Part shown: one piece after another, positions 36,451 through 51,400 of the stretch
Layout of the letters: every line of letters begins with the position of its first letter
How positions within the stretch are numbered: position 1 is the first letter of the stretch
NCBI RefSeq assembly: GCF_016802725.1
Contig: NC_052673.1
Span: 13,031,037-13,095,036, forward strand
Direction of reading: 5' to 3'
Origin: Solenopsis invicta
Lineage: Eukaryota > Arthropoda > Insecta > Hymenoptera > Formicidae
Length of the DNA: 64,000 bases
Notes under the pieces: model-generated
The model's database searches: none
Told to the model about the DNA's origin: nothing
The model's input: the letters and a program-made list of their open reading frames with translations, nothing else
Translations under genes and position numbers: made by a program

Positions 36451-39400
36451 GATCGGCCGATCTCACATCCGCATTTCGACCGCCCGACTGGTGGCCACGT
36501 AGTCACCAGTCAATTTACGTAACGATGGCGACAACGATGATGACGACGATAATGACGAATTCGTATAGCGTTGCGTTGCGTTCGTATTTTGCTAAGTAAC
36601 GCGGACTTTGTTTCATCGCTGGCGACCACACGCAGAGCGACCGATGCAGGATCATCACGCGACCGAATGCCATCGTGCACCGCCATTTTCGTGAACGTTT
36701 CGCTGAAAGAGAGCTTTGTTTCCGCTTGTGAACGTTGAATAACCCGTGCCATTCGAAGATGACGATCGGCGATCATACGGTTAAATGACGCAAGGTGATT
36801 TAAATGAAATAATTAATTGATATAATTTGTACTCGCGTATTTTAATCAATGATGAATAAATGATGCTATCATTTTCATTACTATGGGAAGTATGGAATAT
36901 TAAATAACAGTTTTACACTAATACATGTATGTAGAAAAAAAAATTTAATAAGTGTATTACTTTAATATTTATAGATTCGGATGAATATGCAGAATAAAAA
37001 AACATTTTAACATTTCACGTTAAAATTTTTATGTTGAACTTTCAACATAACTGAATGTTAATTGTGACATGATGTGATTTAACATAATATGACTGTTATT
37101 CGAATAATTTGGGTTAAACTGGTCAAATTGTCAAATTGTCACATGCACACATTGAAGATTTAGCATCTCAACGTTTATCTACGTTCTTAGTATTAAAATA
37201 GTACAGCATAATTTACATTATGTTGAAGTAAAAGTAATTAACAGCTTTATTCATAAAAAAGGTTTAATATATAGTCTACTCCGGAATGAAAACGGAATGT
37301 GGAAAGTTCATCCTTGCACTGGCAAATATCCGATATGGAAACGGACGAAAATTAACTTCTGTTCAAACATTGGCAGATTAAACGGGCGAACGGATAAAAA
37401 GACTCCGGCAAGATAGATATCGATCTTATTCGAATCGATTGTAATTAATTTATTGTTTGTTAATACGTCCATCCGTTATTTCATGTCGTTGGAGCTCAAT
37501 ATTTTAACGCGCTTTGTTAATTTTTTGCGTGTCGCCGCTCAGCAAAAAGTTGCGATACTCAGAGAGGAGTAAATTTATAAATTGAAGTGAAACCGAAGCG
37601 CGTTACACACGCTAACAAACTCCACCCGTACATATTCTTCGCATTTTTTTTGATAAAATATTTCCTTTATATATTTGAAGAACGTAATTTTTATTTTCCC
37701 ATTCAATTTTACGGAAACCGTTTTCGAATATAGAATTTTAAAGTGAGGTTTAATTACCGAGTTTTGTAACTTTGAAATTTTAAGAGCTACTTCCGAACGT
37801 ACTCGGAGAGAAAATATAATATTAAAGTTGATCTTATGAAGCATTCTTATCCGTAACTTGGTTAATCTAACTGCACGATTAATTACAACTAATTAATTGA
37901 AGTTGGAGCATTTGCCGAGTCTAACAGTCCCTTAACATTGCCACAGAATCTACTGCCAAAGTGCGCTTCTTCATATTTAATTACCAGCGACTGATACCAG
38001 CGGGAATTGCGAATCGCCGGGGAAAATGTGTCCCGACGCTAGAAGCCGGCTTATTGGTCCCGCTCTTACGCGTCGACGCGGCTCCTCTATTCAGACAAGC
38101 GCGATACGGTTCGCCGTCGCAAACGCGGCGTAAACGCGCGGCCTCCCGCGGCGCGGCAAAGGCCGCGATTACGGGCCGACGATTGCGCGCGGGGAATTCC
38201 GACGTGCCGGCCACGGCCACCTGCCGCCGACATTTACTTTGTGGAAATCCATCGACATGGCCCGAACAATCCTACGGCATCCGTTCGAACATCAAAGTGG
38301 ACAACGTCCATAATCCCACCCGGCGCGATTCAAAGGATGCAAACATGCGCGCGCGTGCGGCTTGTGACTGCCATCACTGACCGTCCGCAGTATATTCGTG
38401 CCACGGATATATGGTAGTACAGGGTGTCTCCGGACAAACGCGTTTTCTTCTGCTGACGAATGTTGGTCCCGGTAATTGAACGCAAGCGCATCCGAGCGAA
38501 CGATGCTGCTTTCATCATCGTAGTTCATCCAATCCTCGGTTACGTAACGTCATTCGGAAAAAAATATCACTGAAAATATTGTTCTTGAATATTTATATGT
38601 TACAACGACAATAAAACAAGATATCTAATTGCGAATCTGTCGAAGCGACGTGCAGTACGCTATTCGGAGGTATCAAAGTTGCAATAGCTTGCCAGCATTT
38701 CTTCCTATAATTGTCATGTAGTGTCTATCGTTGAAAGAAAATGCGATTATCACACTCTGTATACGTGTACATGTCATAAAAAGGAATATTATGTGGCACG
38801 ATATTATCGCAAAACACTCCTTCGCCGTGAGTTACAAGACGCTTTAACTACCGTCATTGGTCGCTGCGAGGCGGGATTAACAACGAAATTTTCGCAAGAT
38901 TTTGTAGGCGTTGTCGTTTTATTTATTACCCGCGCGCGCGATTAATTTAACTGCTGTTTATACGCAGGGAGAAATTTTGCTAATCGTGCACAATCAAGCC
39001 AAGAAACGAAGTAATATAAATTTTTTCGGTATTTTATAGATTCAATTTCTATTAACGACAACAGATTGAGTCGGATATTTTGTAATGTGTTTATCGTCTT
39101 TTTATTAAAACTCTATCTTTTTCTCTCTTATGTTTGTCATTAATAATAATAAAAAACTATATAATTTTTCATTTGCTTTTTCTATTCTTTTCTCTCTTCT
39201 CTTTTGAAAATAGTATTGCTCTCTTATAGAGAGTGCTTTTTGTACCCCTCTGCATTTTATTATATGCTGTCATAACACATCAGATTCTATGGTGTCAATA
39301 CCGATTTAAAATTAACTTCGAAATGCGGCAACGGTCAAACGGTGCAGCTAAGTTCTTCGGCGTATACCTGATTTACCGAAATCAGTGATCGACCCTGTCT

Positions 39401-39990
39401 CTAGCCACCTCCGGGGAAATGTCGGAGTCGTGTCGCGTCTCCTGGATTGGACTTGAACAGCATCCAGCAAGGTGGAGAGAGGAAGAAGAAGAAGAAGAAG
39501 AAGAAGAAGAAGAAAGGAGGAAGCAGAAAAAGAGGAATAGCTAGATGTGAGAACGGATGAGAGAAAGACGAAAACGGCCTCGCATCGAGCCAGTGCACCG
39601 CCGCTGTCGCGCGAGAAAAGAAGGGAGATGTGTTGAGGAGAAAATAAAAGAAGAGAGGCCGGAGTCGTTACGAGAAAATAGAGTGGCCCGGTGACACGTG
39701 GGAAATCCTGGCGAGCACGACGGCGCCGTAGGTGTGTGCCGCCTATTTTGTCGCGAATTCGAGCACACGAGCCGAGACACGTGCTGGAACTATTCGAGTC
39801 AGCGAATCAGGACGGCTCTGCAAGTGCATGTAGGATACTCACCCACATATAGATTAACTGGGAAATATCAAAATTCGTTTTGTGACAGATATCGGAAGTA
39901 TATTATCGACAAATAAATTATTTGTAAGAAAGGAATTTGATGAAAACGGAAAGTGTAATGTCGTGTCGCTATTTCTGTAAAGATAATTAA
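36451..39990. other. Non-coding block with two GC islands
   Basis: No supportable gene. GC-rich islands lie at 36450-36780 (with GATGACGA-type triplet sequence near 36520-36550), 37960-38400 and 39400-39830. Between them the sequence is AT-rich. Two adjacent small inverted repeats are at about 37009-37052. The 139-codon + frame at 37961-38380 overlaps equally open minus frames, as expected in stop-poor GC-rich DNA. A GGTGAGTATC donor-like word is present on the minus strand near 39837-39846. Confidence 0.5.
39482..39514 (+). repeat. (GAA)n microsatellite
   Basis: Eleven GAA units without interruption, inside a purine-rich stretch. The poly-Phe minus frame is repeat-derived. Confidence 0.95.
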
Positions 39991-42900
39991 TGAAAAAGTA
40001 TAGCCAGCACTGATACGTAATAACTCAAATATTTGTTAACAATGTCCGCAAGAATACACGCTGGAATATGAGTGCTGATATCCGAGAACATAGAAAGTGT
40101 CCATCGGCAAAAATACGCGGTACAACGACATCGTTTTATTTACATTCGCGCTTGCAATCGTGCGCGAGAATCTACGCGGATTTTATCACCGTTTGATCCA
40201 TCGTGGAAAACGAGTTTTCTGCCCGGAAGGAATAGAATATTTTCCGCGAATCACTTTTCACTGTGGACAATGGCCAAGTTCTCGACAAGGAACCAAGGGA
40301 GATAAGATACAGTGACCGGAGAAGATTCGGACAGATACACGATTTTTTTAAATAAAAAATTTTAATATATATAACAAAATGAGCTTTAACTTGAAACATT
40401 TATATTAAATGTGTTCTACTTCTATTTTTTTTTATTATTCTTTAAATTAGATTGTATCTTGCTTCTCTCCACTTTTTCTCGAACGTTTTATCATGCTATA
40501 CTCGGAGAAACGTATCTATACGTGTATCTCTAAAACGTGTAAATGTGTGTGAGTGTCCGCAGTGTACCGAGCTTATGTGGATTCGTTAAATCCAAATGAC
40601 TGTGCGGATCATTTCTACGAAAGGCACATGACGAGTTATGCATTCGCCACGTGTCGCCACATTTTTCTCAGCACTTACTCGTTGTCGCCGAATAGCATTG
40701 TCGCGATGAAACGAATATCCAGGACTTTATGGATACCAATGCCGGTTGAACGCCGGTTTTGAACTGGAAAATCTCGATTAATTCACGAAGATAAAATCTT
40801 ACAAGATAATACACATTTAATTATAAAACTAGTTTCGTTAATCAACATATATTTATATGTATATTGTAGTAAAAAATTGTAAGGTTTACTTATTAAAACT
40901 AAATGTAATTCATAATTATAAACACACACTATATTTATTGATCAATTTTAATGAAACTAATTTATTGATTGAAGCTATCCACTCTGAAATCGTATTTCTC
41001 AGGAATTATTAGCCATAAATTCTAAGAATTAAATAGATTAAAGTAATATTTTATCTCGCTCGATCTTTGCTTCGGGCTCCTATTACACACTTCGCGTAAA
41101 ACTATAATATTAGTGGTAGAATAGCGCATTGTTGCACGCCGATCGTTAAACACTATGAGCTAACCCTTCTATAGGCATCGATCGAGCGTAAAGGTAGATG
41201 GATCGCGAAGGGTAAAGAGAGAGTAAGGGGGAGGGGCAGGGGAAGAGAGAGAGAGAGAGAGAAAGAGAGAGATGGAAGGGGTGGGACTGTGGATCGATCG
41301 GCAAGCACGTCCGCTTAGAAATGCGATCGCGCAATTATTACAGGCGAGCTCATATCGCCCATTTAGAATCCGGGTAACGAGTTAATATGCGCGCCAAACA
41401 ATGGCGCGCGAAAATAGATTTACGAGGAGTACGAGGCGCACGTCGATTCACTAGGAAACGCATATAATTGTTTCACGGCTGAATGCCGGCGCATAATATT
41501 GCGCATTGTAACACGCCGAGCGGAATCGCGAAACGCTCGCGCGTTTACGTGCCCCGAATCGCGGCTGATAAATGCCGCGCGTACGCGGAATTCGTGCGTT
41601 TTATCGCGAAACGTGACACCTGTTACGGCACGCGAGATACGAAAGCGATCGTTCTCGCGGGGCGCATCCCGATGTGTGTTTTCACGCGATTATTCCTCGC
41701 GATGCGATGTAGCGATCGCTTCCCCAGGATTTGGGAAAATTTCATTCTCAAGCGCGTACGGTTGATTTTTTATCTCGCGCCAGAAGCACACACCGTTTGC
41801 ACGATGTAATTCTTTCTCTACCTTTGCGCGATGCGCGTTGATACGGATAAATAAATCTGCGAGATGTACGTGCATTAACAAGAACATATACATCCCATCT
41901 CTTTCTAACTCTCGCTTTTATTTGTCTCATATTTACCTTCCTTTCTCCAACGCTTTGTATAACTTAGTTTATCTTATATTTTTATTCCCTTCTTATCCTA
42001 TTATTATTTTAATGTACTATTTTTCTGTGTTACTTTTATAACATCACATACTGTTGTTCAATTCGCGAATTATAAATCGACTAGCATCCGCGTTTGCAAT
42101 CCATACTAAAATATTTTTTATATGTATTTTGAATTTTTTTTTTTTGTTTAATTTTAATCATATTACATGTCTCACATATTAATTGTCTTGAAATACAATG
42201 AAACAGTAATGATTTAAAGGGGTAAAAGAATAGAAAGTGTCATAAGCGAGCAGGATTATCAGTCGAGCGAGACGTTATTGCTATAGCTCTTTTTAGAGAA
42301 ACCATAGAATATATTTCTATTTTTGGAACGGAGACTATCCCTATTTTTTCCTCCTAAACACATACTGTATTCGTGTATAAGCAATCTGCTATTCGAATCG
42401 AGAACTGCAGCAGCGATTTGCGAAGCGCAGGCTGGCTGGCTGGCTTGTGCGGAGGTATCGCATCGATCGGCGCGGCAGGCCGCGCCAAGTTCGAGTCAAC
42501 TGAATTATGTTCCGTCTACGTCGATTTGCACGCCATCCCTGCATTAGCTATTGGCAACGGATCATAACTGCCTCCGGCCAGTTCGCGGCGCTCTGCAAAT
42601 CGCTTCCGTTACACTTTCATGAGAATTTATATCGGAAGTATGCCTGCGGAAGGGGAGAAAAAGAGGCCCTCCCCCTGCCGTCTCTGTACATCTCTTACTC
42701 CTACTCCTTAATCTTTTCGCGACCGTTCGTCGATGGTAATTGAAGTAATCGCGCGCAATTGGGAAACGTTCCAATTTCGTGGCCGTAAAAACAATGCTGC
42801 ACGCCGTGTCTCGATCGCGGAACGGCGACGCGACGGTCGCGTTCGCCTGGCTGCTCGAAAAATAAGTTCCACTTCGTTTGTATTGGAAAATCGATACAAC

Positions 42901-43650
42901 GCCGGTAAATGTATATTTCCCTGTCTTCATTCGAACGAAGCGGACGATAAACGATAAACAGTGTGAGACGGGTATAACAATGTTCTTCGTATAGCGTGAT
43001 ACGATCGATAAGATGAAATGAGCAACGATACGATGCACTAGACTTTAATTGAACGATTGCTAACATAAGCGCTCAATTATTGGATACGTGATATAAGTAT
43101 GCGAAATTGCGGTTGTAGATCTGCGTAGAAGTTGTGTTATCGTTAAAGAAATAAAAATAAATACTCAATATTCGAATAATGAATTATTTAATCTCTACTG
43201 AAAATGATGAGATGCCAAAGAGGCTGAACTGACACGAAGCATCTTTGTTATCTGATAACAAGAAGAATCTGCGAAATGATTTGTACACGTTTATTCGTAA
43301 TTTTGGTAATAAAAAAAGCTTAGTTAAATCGGTTATTGAATTGCCGCATCCGACGTTCTTACGCGATGGTCGAATGAACATCCACAAATTGCTGATCTGT
43401 CGGCAAATGACGCGCGCCTGTAAACACCAGACAAGACGGATCGATGAGCAGAAACAGCAAGGCGAGTGTAAGACGAGCAAACGGCGCAGCCCTAACGTGT
43501 ACATAGACGTGTTTGCGAGCAAATATAGCGGGGCACCTGCAAAATTGAGCGCGAGCAGGATGTGCATACAACATCCGGCGCGGCCTGCAGATACTGCATC
43601 TGAAATTTAAACCACCTCATTTATTTTCGGCCCCTTTCCCTCCCACCGCC
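39991..43650. other. Non-coding block with CpG islands at 41.3-41.8 and 42.4-43.6 kb
   Basis: No supportable gene. The CpG-rich islands show many short overlapping frames on both strands, none recognised. At 41389-41409 an exact 8-bp GC stem (GCGCGCCA/TGGCGCGC) closes on a five-base loop. 41820-42200 is AT-rich. Confidence 0.5.
41244..41272. repeat. (AG)n microsatellite
   Basis: AG dinucleotide repeat with one AAA interruption, in a purine-rich stretch from about 41210 to 41290. Confidence 0.9.
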
Positions 43651-44816
43651 ATGTTTCCACGATTCGCGTTTCCACTGGTATTGTTTGATGTAAAGTACCG
43701 TGCAGAGCGACTCCCAAATTGTACGTATATAGCGAAATTTTTTGAGTACCTCGAATCCATGATGAAGAGTCCATGAGAGGGACGTCAGCGGAAGTTGATC
43801 ATATAGTAAAAATACATTTGAGTTCGGGATATCATCGCCATGAAATGTTAGTTTTTATCTTGCTTTTCTTGCTGAATTATGTTTACCTATGTTGATTGTA
43901 TGTGATGTGTGTACCTGCGTAATATATGCTTTTACTTGAAACGTAGATGATTTGATTTAGTAATTATAATGAAATATAGATGATTTGATTTAGATTTCCG
44001 ACATCTGTATCAATTAATCATATTTAGTCAATATTTTTCATCATCGATAGCTATTAATAATAAGTCATTAATTCTCCAAAATCATTGTAATATAATTTGT
44101 GTGACATTCCTCCCTCGCCAGAGATATTTATTTCATTAATAAAACCATAATTGCAAAATATCATTAGTTTGTTTATTATTATAATATTTCAACAACACGC
44201 GGAAATACGAGAAAACTTTTTAATAAAGGTATTCGCACATGGATCCCGTTAATTTTTAATTAAAATATAAAAATATTCTAATATCATGCTGAATTTAAAA
44301 AACAAGAAACTTCTTATTAAAAATCGTGGTAGGATGATGCATAGTTCTCGAACAATCACGCGCGCGTTCCTGCGGTTCCTTCTTCGATGTTGCGCAATTC
44401 CGCAGCCACGGTCGCGAAATACGCGTGTCCTGCTGTAACTCCGAGGGACGTCGTAACAAAGCGTGCGCGGTAAATCGCCATGGGAACGTTCGCGTCGTTC
44501 TAAATTATGCCCATCGACCACGGGGCCCCATAAAGATTGACAGTGACCGACCGCAAGCGTTCATCGAAAGTGGTCGGTCGATCTTCTCTACAACGTCGTC
44601 ATCTTTTCAAAATGGAATATTGGCGCAGGGAGACGAAGTTATAGTAAATCGAAATTGCGCGATGCTGAAGAGCAACGAAAACAACCGATAGCTGTTGAAA
44701 GGAGATTTTCGAAAGTAAAATATAAATATGAAGCAAATAATAATAATATCGTTTTCCTGTGTCGTGGAAAAATATCAAATATTATATTTTGAAGCTTCTG
44801 AATCTACTATGTCATG

Positions 44817-44858
<42 letters not shown>

Positions 44859-46100
44859 AGAGAGAGAGAGAGAGAGAGAGAGATTACGCTAAATTATGGT
44901 ATAATTATTATGATTATGATCGGTGACGCTATGCTAACATGTCATTATCACTTCCAGAAAAGACATGCCGCTTTACTTGCGTAAAATACGACGCCCATGC
45001 AAAAAAGGACGCTTATGAGATGAACACGTGTGCAAAATTGAGAAAAGGGTACACAAGAGCCTGTTACGACGAGCCTTTATAGATTTCTTAACAGGAATGG
45101 CTTCATGAAAAATACGGTAATGTTGACATTGATCCCTATAAAAGCATAAAAAAATTCTACTATTACATAGTCGCACCGACAAACTTATTAATCACATATG
45201 CTCCGTAATTGATATTTAATATGAAATAAAAAAATTGTTCACAATATATATACCTTTGAAAAATTGGGGACAACACATGTAATGTTATTATACTTCAGAT
45301 TAATATTAGAAATGCGATACAGTTTTATAAACTATACGTGATAAATAAAATCATGCTAAATAAAAGACTAATAAATTATTAATAATAAATGTTTACACAT
45401 ACGATTATGAGTAAAGTTGAGAATTACTGCATTCCATTCCTTGAATTTCAAAACAGTTAATAAAAATTTAAAAAAAAAATATATAAACTTTTTAGTAGAA
45501 GCTTACTATTTTTGGCCTGAGTTTGTTGTCGATTTATTATTCTGCAAATACGAATAATAATTTATTATTACTTTAAAAATACTGTTAATCTCATTAAGAA
45601 AATAAGAGGGCTTTCCAAATTGTGTACATGCATTACAATTGCATTTTGTAACTAAATGTATAAATTCGCATATTTTTATATCTAATAAATATAAACTCGA
45701 ATTTTTACATTTGTTATGTATTATAGTTACTTCTTAACACTTAACTTTTTCTCGTAAGTAAATAATTATCTAAAACACGAGACAAAGTAAATTTAAGATT
45801 TATGAAGGTTATTAATTCTTGCTTTTTATTTGCAATTACTGCATTAAAATTTCTTGCTAATTTAATATATCTCTGAAAAACTCATGTCTATTTAAAAAGA
45901 ATTTTACATAGGAGATTTACATATGCAAAATCCACGGAAGTTGCACGCTTACGCCATAAATTAATTTCTTCTCTCTTTTTCTCTTTTCCTCTACCTCCTC
46001 TTTTATCTTTCTCTCTCTCTCTTTTTCTTTCTCTATTTTTCTACAATTTAAAGCGTTTATACACTTAAAAAAATATTATGCGAAAAAACACAACAGCATG
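43651..46100. other. Non-coding block, AT-rich
   Basis: No supportable gene. A modestly GC-rich patch at 44330-44680 has a short frame on each strand, neither recognised. A compound AT/AG microsatellite lies in the middle. 45180-46080 is strongly AT-rich and ends in a CT-rich tract (45965-46040). Confidence 0.55.
44819..44882. repeat. (AT)n-(AG)n compound microsatellite
   Basis: An AT run of 37 bases is followed by an AG run of about 25 bases. Confidence 0.95.
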
Positions 46101-46505
46101 TAAAAGCATCGACAATTCTTTGCGACGCTAAGCATCATTATTTTGTCTCGACGCCTGCCGGGGCTAGTTGGGTCCATTCGACTGTTGTTTCCAGTAGCCA
46201 ATCGTGGTGTGTAGCACTTTTGTTTAATGCCGCGAAAAGCGAGAATCGAGCGATACAAGGCATTCCCGAGATAGTGTAATTGCCGGCGCGTACAGAATCT
46301 TGTAAGGCATGCGCCGTCCGTTCGAATGACAGTGCTCGATCACTGTCACCCGGTCGCCGGAATACCGCCGCGGCAAGAAGAGGCTCTTTAGAGGACGAGA
46401 AAAAGGAGGAGAGGCCGAGGACTCGGAAAGTCAACGACGTCGGAATCGATCATTGCTTGCGCACGAGAATAACGCAGACAGGGATAATAACGCTGATTTT
46501 CCTGC

Positions 46506-46611
46506 CGTCTCAAGTAATTATCTTATATTCACGACTGATTATATATATATATATATATCGTCTCAAGTAATTATCTTATATTCACGACTGATTATATATA
46601 TATATATATAT
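46506..46611 (+). repeat. Recent 53-bp tandem duplication
   Basis: Two near-identical 53-bp units, 46506-46558 and 46559-46611. Each starts CGTCTCAAGTAATTATC and ends in a TA run. The near identity suggests a recent slippage or duplication event. Confidence 0.95.
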
Positions 46612-48399
46612 TATAATAATAATCGATTAATCTGATTAACTTGGCTCATCTGAAAATAATTGTTCCTTTGCATTAATACTACTAGAGCAGGGTTTTATAT
46701 TGCACGTACAATATCTTGAATAACAAATGATAATAATAAATAATTCATATTGATTCTATATGTGTAAAATAATTTTAAAATAAAATTATAAATATATATT
46801 GTGTTCACTTTAACATTAAAAATTAAATTGTAAAAAAATGATTATGTTACATTTAAAAAAATGTAAAAAAAAAGAAAATACTAAAAACATTAACTTCTAG
46901 ATTTCTTGAGAAACTTAATTTTCTTTAGCAAAGTCACTACTTTTTATTACGAGACAAATAGCTTCGAGAAAAATTAAAAACGACTAATATAATATTTTCT
47001 TGCATAGCAGAGCAAATACACAAAAAATAATTCATATTTATTGATTTACAAGAAGCGAGTTCAAAAAGATATAATTGCTTACATTCATTCTTGCCAGCGA
47101 TATGCGGTAAACACGCTGAAAATATATAACTTTGCTGTTAAATTTTTCCCGAATAATGAGAAAATATCATCCCCGGTGCTGGAAGATCCTTTTAAGCCTG
47201 CTACTCTTCGGGCAAACAAAGTTTACAAACGAACGAAAATTCGATTTAGAGTCCCATACATCATACGGCGTTCTCCATCCTCTCTCCCTTATTCTTCTTC
47301 TACTACGCTGTCATTCCACCTAGGAAATTCACGGCTTGGCCCCGAATCTCGACGACAGACAACGGATATCTAATTTTTCTGTTTCGCAAAGTTTCGAGCG
47401 AGCGCCGATCGTCGTGACATTCCGCAAATTCTTCGCGAATTCGCCGCACTGAAAGTCGTGCGAGCCGATCGTTTCTGCGTTTCCGCCGGAAGATTCTGAC
47501 AAATCACGTTTCGAGAAAGTCATTTTGCAGAATGCCGAGGAATTCTGTTCATTTCGCCTACACGTTGTCCACGAAGCAGATGAATCATCAAAATTCTAGG
47601 TGAGCACATATTCGCAATACGTAGATGTCGAAAGGGAGAGACGTGTAAAATATTACGGATAAATATTTGTGTACACGGATAGAAATTTTATTGATTGATT
47701 CGCATCAATTTTATTTCTCTTGTTCGCTTTTAATCGTGAATCACTTTCATCATACATCATATGATTCACGCTTCAAACATTGTCGTAGAGCGTCTCGAAT
47801 TATACATTTAGAATAACGCGTGTAATGTGTAAAAACGTGTGTAACAAGATCTTTCGTGTTAGATTACCACATATATGCGACATGCGCGCAAGGGTTAATC
47901 CCGTCAGGTCTTTCGGTAGCCAGCATCACTTTAATATTCAAATGTGGTACGATTTGCGTTTACAAGACCTGCCAGTACGTATGTATGTCTCTATGAAAAA
48001 GAAATATGCTTTAAATGTAATTCAGCTCATATTAAAAATTAATATTTTACAGCAAGAAGGCATATGAAATCTTCTTTCATAATTACTTGTACGCGGCCTT
48101 TACGCTTATTGAGGTTTAACCGTGAACCGGTCGAGCCTGTTGTCCATTTTTTATCACTTATACCTGATACACAACCGGATTGTAGCACGCGATGGTAACT
48201 CTCCCTAGCATTCTTCTTTCACGCCTTTCAATCTCCGTATTCTTCATATTCTCCCTAATCCATTTTGAAAATAAAAATTGCTATTTTGTTGGACCGTTTC
48301 GGTCTTTGTCATTACGCCTTAAATTCACTTTAGACAATCGTGTCAGAATAAACTTTTACTTATACTTTTATGTGCTATTCAATATAAAAAATATATGAA

Positions 48400-48401
<2 letters not shown>

Positions 48402-48437
<36 letters not shown>
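48402..48437. repeat. (AT)n microsatellite
   Basis: Uninterrupted alternating A/T run of 36 bases. Confidence 0.95.
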
Positions 48438-48439
<2 letters not shown>

Positions 48440-51400
48440 ATAATACAAACATATAATATTAAAATGTATGTATAGTAAATAAAATTATAGATATAATTCC
48501 ATCTTAAAATTTGATAATGACTAATAGATCTAAATAATTTAAGAATATAAAAAACTTACTTAAAATTAAACAAGTACGTATATTTTTTAATAAATTTCTA
48601 ACATCTTAAAATAATACGTTATTTTAATTGAAATTTCTTTAGTTTCCTAATTAATAATAAAAAGATATAATATATTTTTATCGTCTTCTTTTAAGATAAA
48701 AGATATTTGATATATCTATCATATAATATATCAATCAAGTCATCAAACGATTTAAAAAATCCTGTTAAAATTAGTTTTATTTTGATTAATGACCAAACAA
48801 ATTGGAACTTTAATTGCGAACTTCAAACGCGAGCTTTTAACAATTTGACAATTTCGATTTAATATATTTTTTCTTCGATACCCGCCTCGACAAAAGATGA
48901 AAGTAATTTCAGTGGCAGAGCTAATCACAAAGCTCCTTTCAATTATGTTAACATATATGTCGTCGCCAGGATCAAAAGCGATGCGAGAGGCCGATCACTT
49001 CAAAAGTATTAATTTTGTAAGGGAACATTTTTCTCTGATCCTAAGTTAATTATCATTTTTAGAAAATAAAGGTTGAATACAGTGTAATTTTGAATCTTAT
49101 TACTAGCAATTATCTCGCTATAAATTTGCTATAATTAAATAAATATAACATAATACATAACTTTATACATAAATAATACTAATATAAATTTATATTATAG
49201 TAATATAAATTTAGAAATAGTAACGCGCATTCGGTATTATATATTTTTCAGAACCCCGAGGTATTTGACAAAAATGCCGTTTCGCACTGTTTATCCACTG
49301 GAAGCATCGACTTATACTGCCGGTGTACTCATTCGCCCGTCTCGATCGCATGAATATACCGGCATATCCTCTACCATTTTTTCCCATTCACCTTTCCCCC
49401 TCTTACTTTAACTGATGCATTAATTATCGTGAAACGCATCGTGTAAGTATAGCAATGGCGGAGAAACCGGAGAGGTGGTCTCCTAATGGTGTGAAAGGAT
49501 GCAAAGAGCGGCGCGCGACCCTCCAAAGGGAACGGGTTACGAGGGGAACGTGTACACCGGGGGTATGATAAGAACTGTACACGTCAAACCACGATCACTA
49601 ATAGTACACCTCCGGTCGAAGATAATTATCAGGCCAGTCGCGAGGCTACTCGAGCCGGTGGCGCACGAAGGTGTGGTTGCCGAGGATCAGGATCGTCTTT
49701 AAACCGCCGCGCCGCCGCTGACGACGCCCTTCCTTTTATGCAGCGCGTCAGTGTTCGCTATTTAATTTATTAACGCAAATTGATTATCTTATTTTATTTT
49801 TCAGTAATTTTTAACGGTATACGCACATATCACGCTGGGGCATGACCGTTATGCAAATGATTGGCCTCTTTACTCTTGGAGTTCGACAGCTTATTGCCCA
49901 CTTGACCTTTACGAACCTGGCCAAGACACTTTTATGTAAATGAAACTAGGCCTTTATGTTTCTCTTTTGTCGAAGACAAGAAATATATTTCCGAAGTTTT
50001 CACGAAGAAGTAGAACAACGAAGGAATATTTTCGGAGGAACCGAAACATTCAGTGTTGTCAGAATAATTTACAATAAGGTAATCCCTAAAGTTCTATTCG
50101 AAGTTATATGTTAAAAGGACACGAAAGGGTCACTTTGCTATTCATACAACATAAAAAAAAAGAATTAAGAATAAAAAATTAATTCACGTAACACGAATAT
50201 AAATTTGCGTTTTATAATATAATCTCTAAGATTATTGCATGTAAAGAATTATTTCCATCATCTTTCCTCTCCTCTTGTGACTAATAGAAAAAGGACTTTC
50301 CGTGAGAAGCTCTTAGCATGAGAAAACGGCGTCTGCAGTCGCGCGCTTTTATACGAAAAACTAAGAGAGGGATAATAAAGTTGGAGCGGCGTGAAATAAA
50401 ACATAGCATTGAATAAACGGCGGAATACGCGATACGCTGCTTTCATGTCGGCCATTATTCGTTCGGTGCGCGTCCTTTTTCAACGACGTGGCCATTAAAG
50501 CATGTAGCTGTTTTAAGATTTAGAACGAGCGCGCAATGTCCTCGTTCGTTCTTAAGCGAACCTTGCGCTTCTGTCAATGAAAATTTCATCTCGCCACGGG
50601 AATTGCCGTCTGTAGCTTTACGATTCCCGCGGGCAAGTTACATTAAGCGGAGCGATAAAACGACTGAATTAAAAAACTGATTTGGTAAAGATAGCCGACC
50701 GCATTCTCACCATAAAAGCGTAAGTCCTCGAAGCAATTACACCGCCATGGATTAAGAAGCGAATACGCGCGCGCTCCGGAATTTCGCATTGCTTAAAAGA
50801 TTCTCGCCGTTATGCGATATACTTTCGCGATAAGATCCTAAGGAGACGAGCATGTCGCTCAAATCTCATTAACGCAATCTCGAATCTTATTTAGAGTGCC
50901 AATTCTATGTAATTTATTCCCTTAAATATATCTTTCCTTGCGCTTATTTAAAAGATAAGACTGCAAAAATTAATAGTACAGCTGAAGATTCCTTCTTCAT
51001 TGAACAAAACATTGAGAATAACATCACTAGGTAACTCCGACATTTACGCCGCTTTAGAATTTATGTTTCCGAGATTTACGCCAATTTAAGTGAAAAACAA
51101 AAAATAAATAAAAAAAGCGAAGGTAATTTACTCGTTATCACTCTATTACAATGTATAACTTTACATTGTATTTTGATTTCAGTTTTTTATTGTTAGTATT
51201 GATAAAACCATGCAATTGAATCAATTGTTAATGTTTTAAATAGCACAGCAATGTATTTTACATCCTACATAAAATAATTATTTTCTCACTGTAGGGAGTG
51301 TAAAAGATTTAATAGTTATTTCGTGATAAGTGTAAAAGGATAACAAAGAAGTATACCAAAATACACGTGCTGAGCTTTTGCATCTTTTATTCAGCTTGAT

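Noticed and set aside
38427..38450. CAGGGTGTCTCC resembles the end of some insect DNA transposons
   Set aside because: I found no partner end in inverted orientation and no target duplication.
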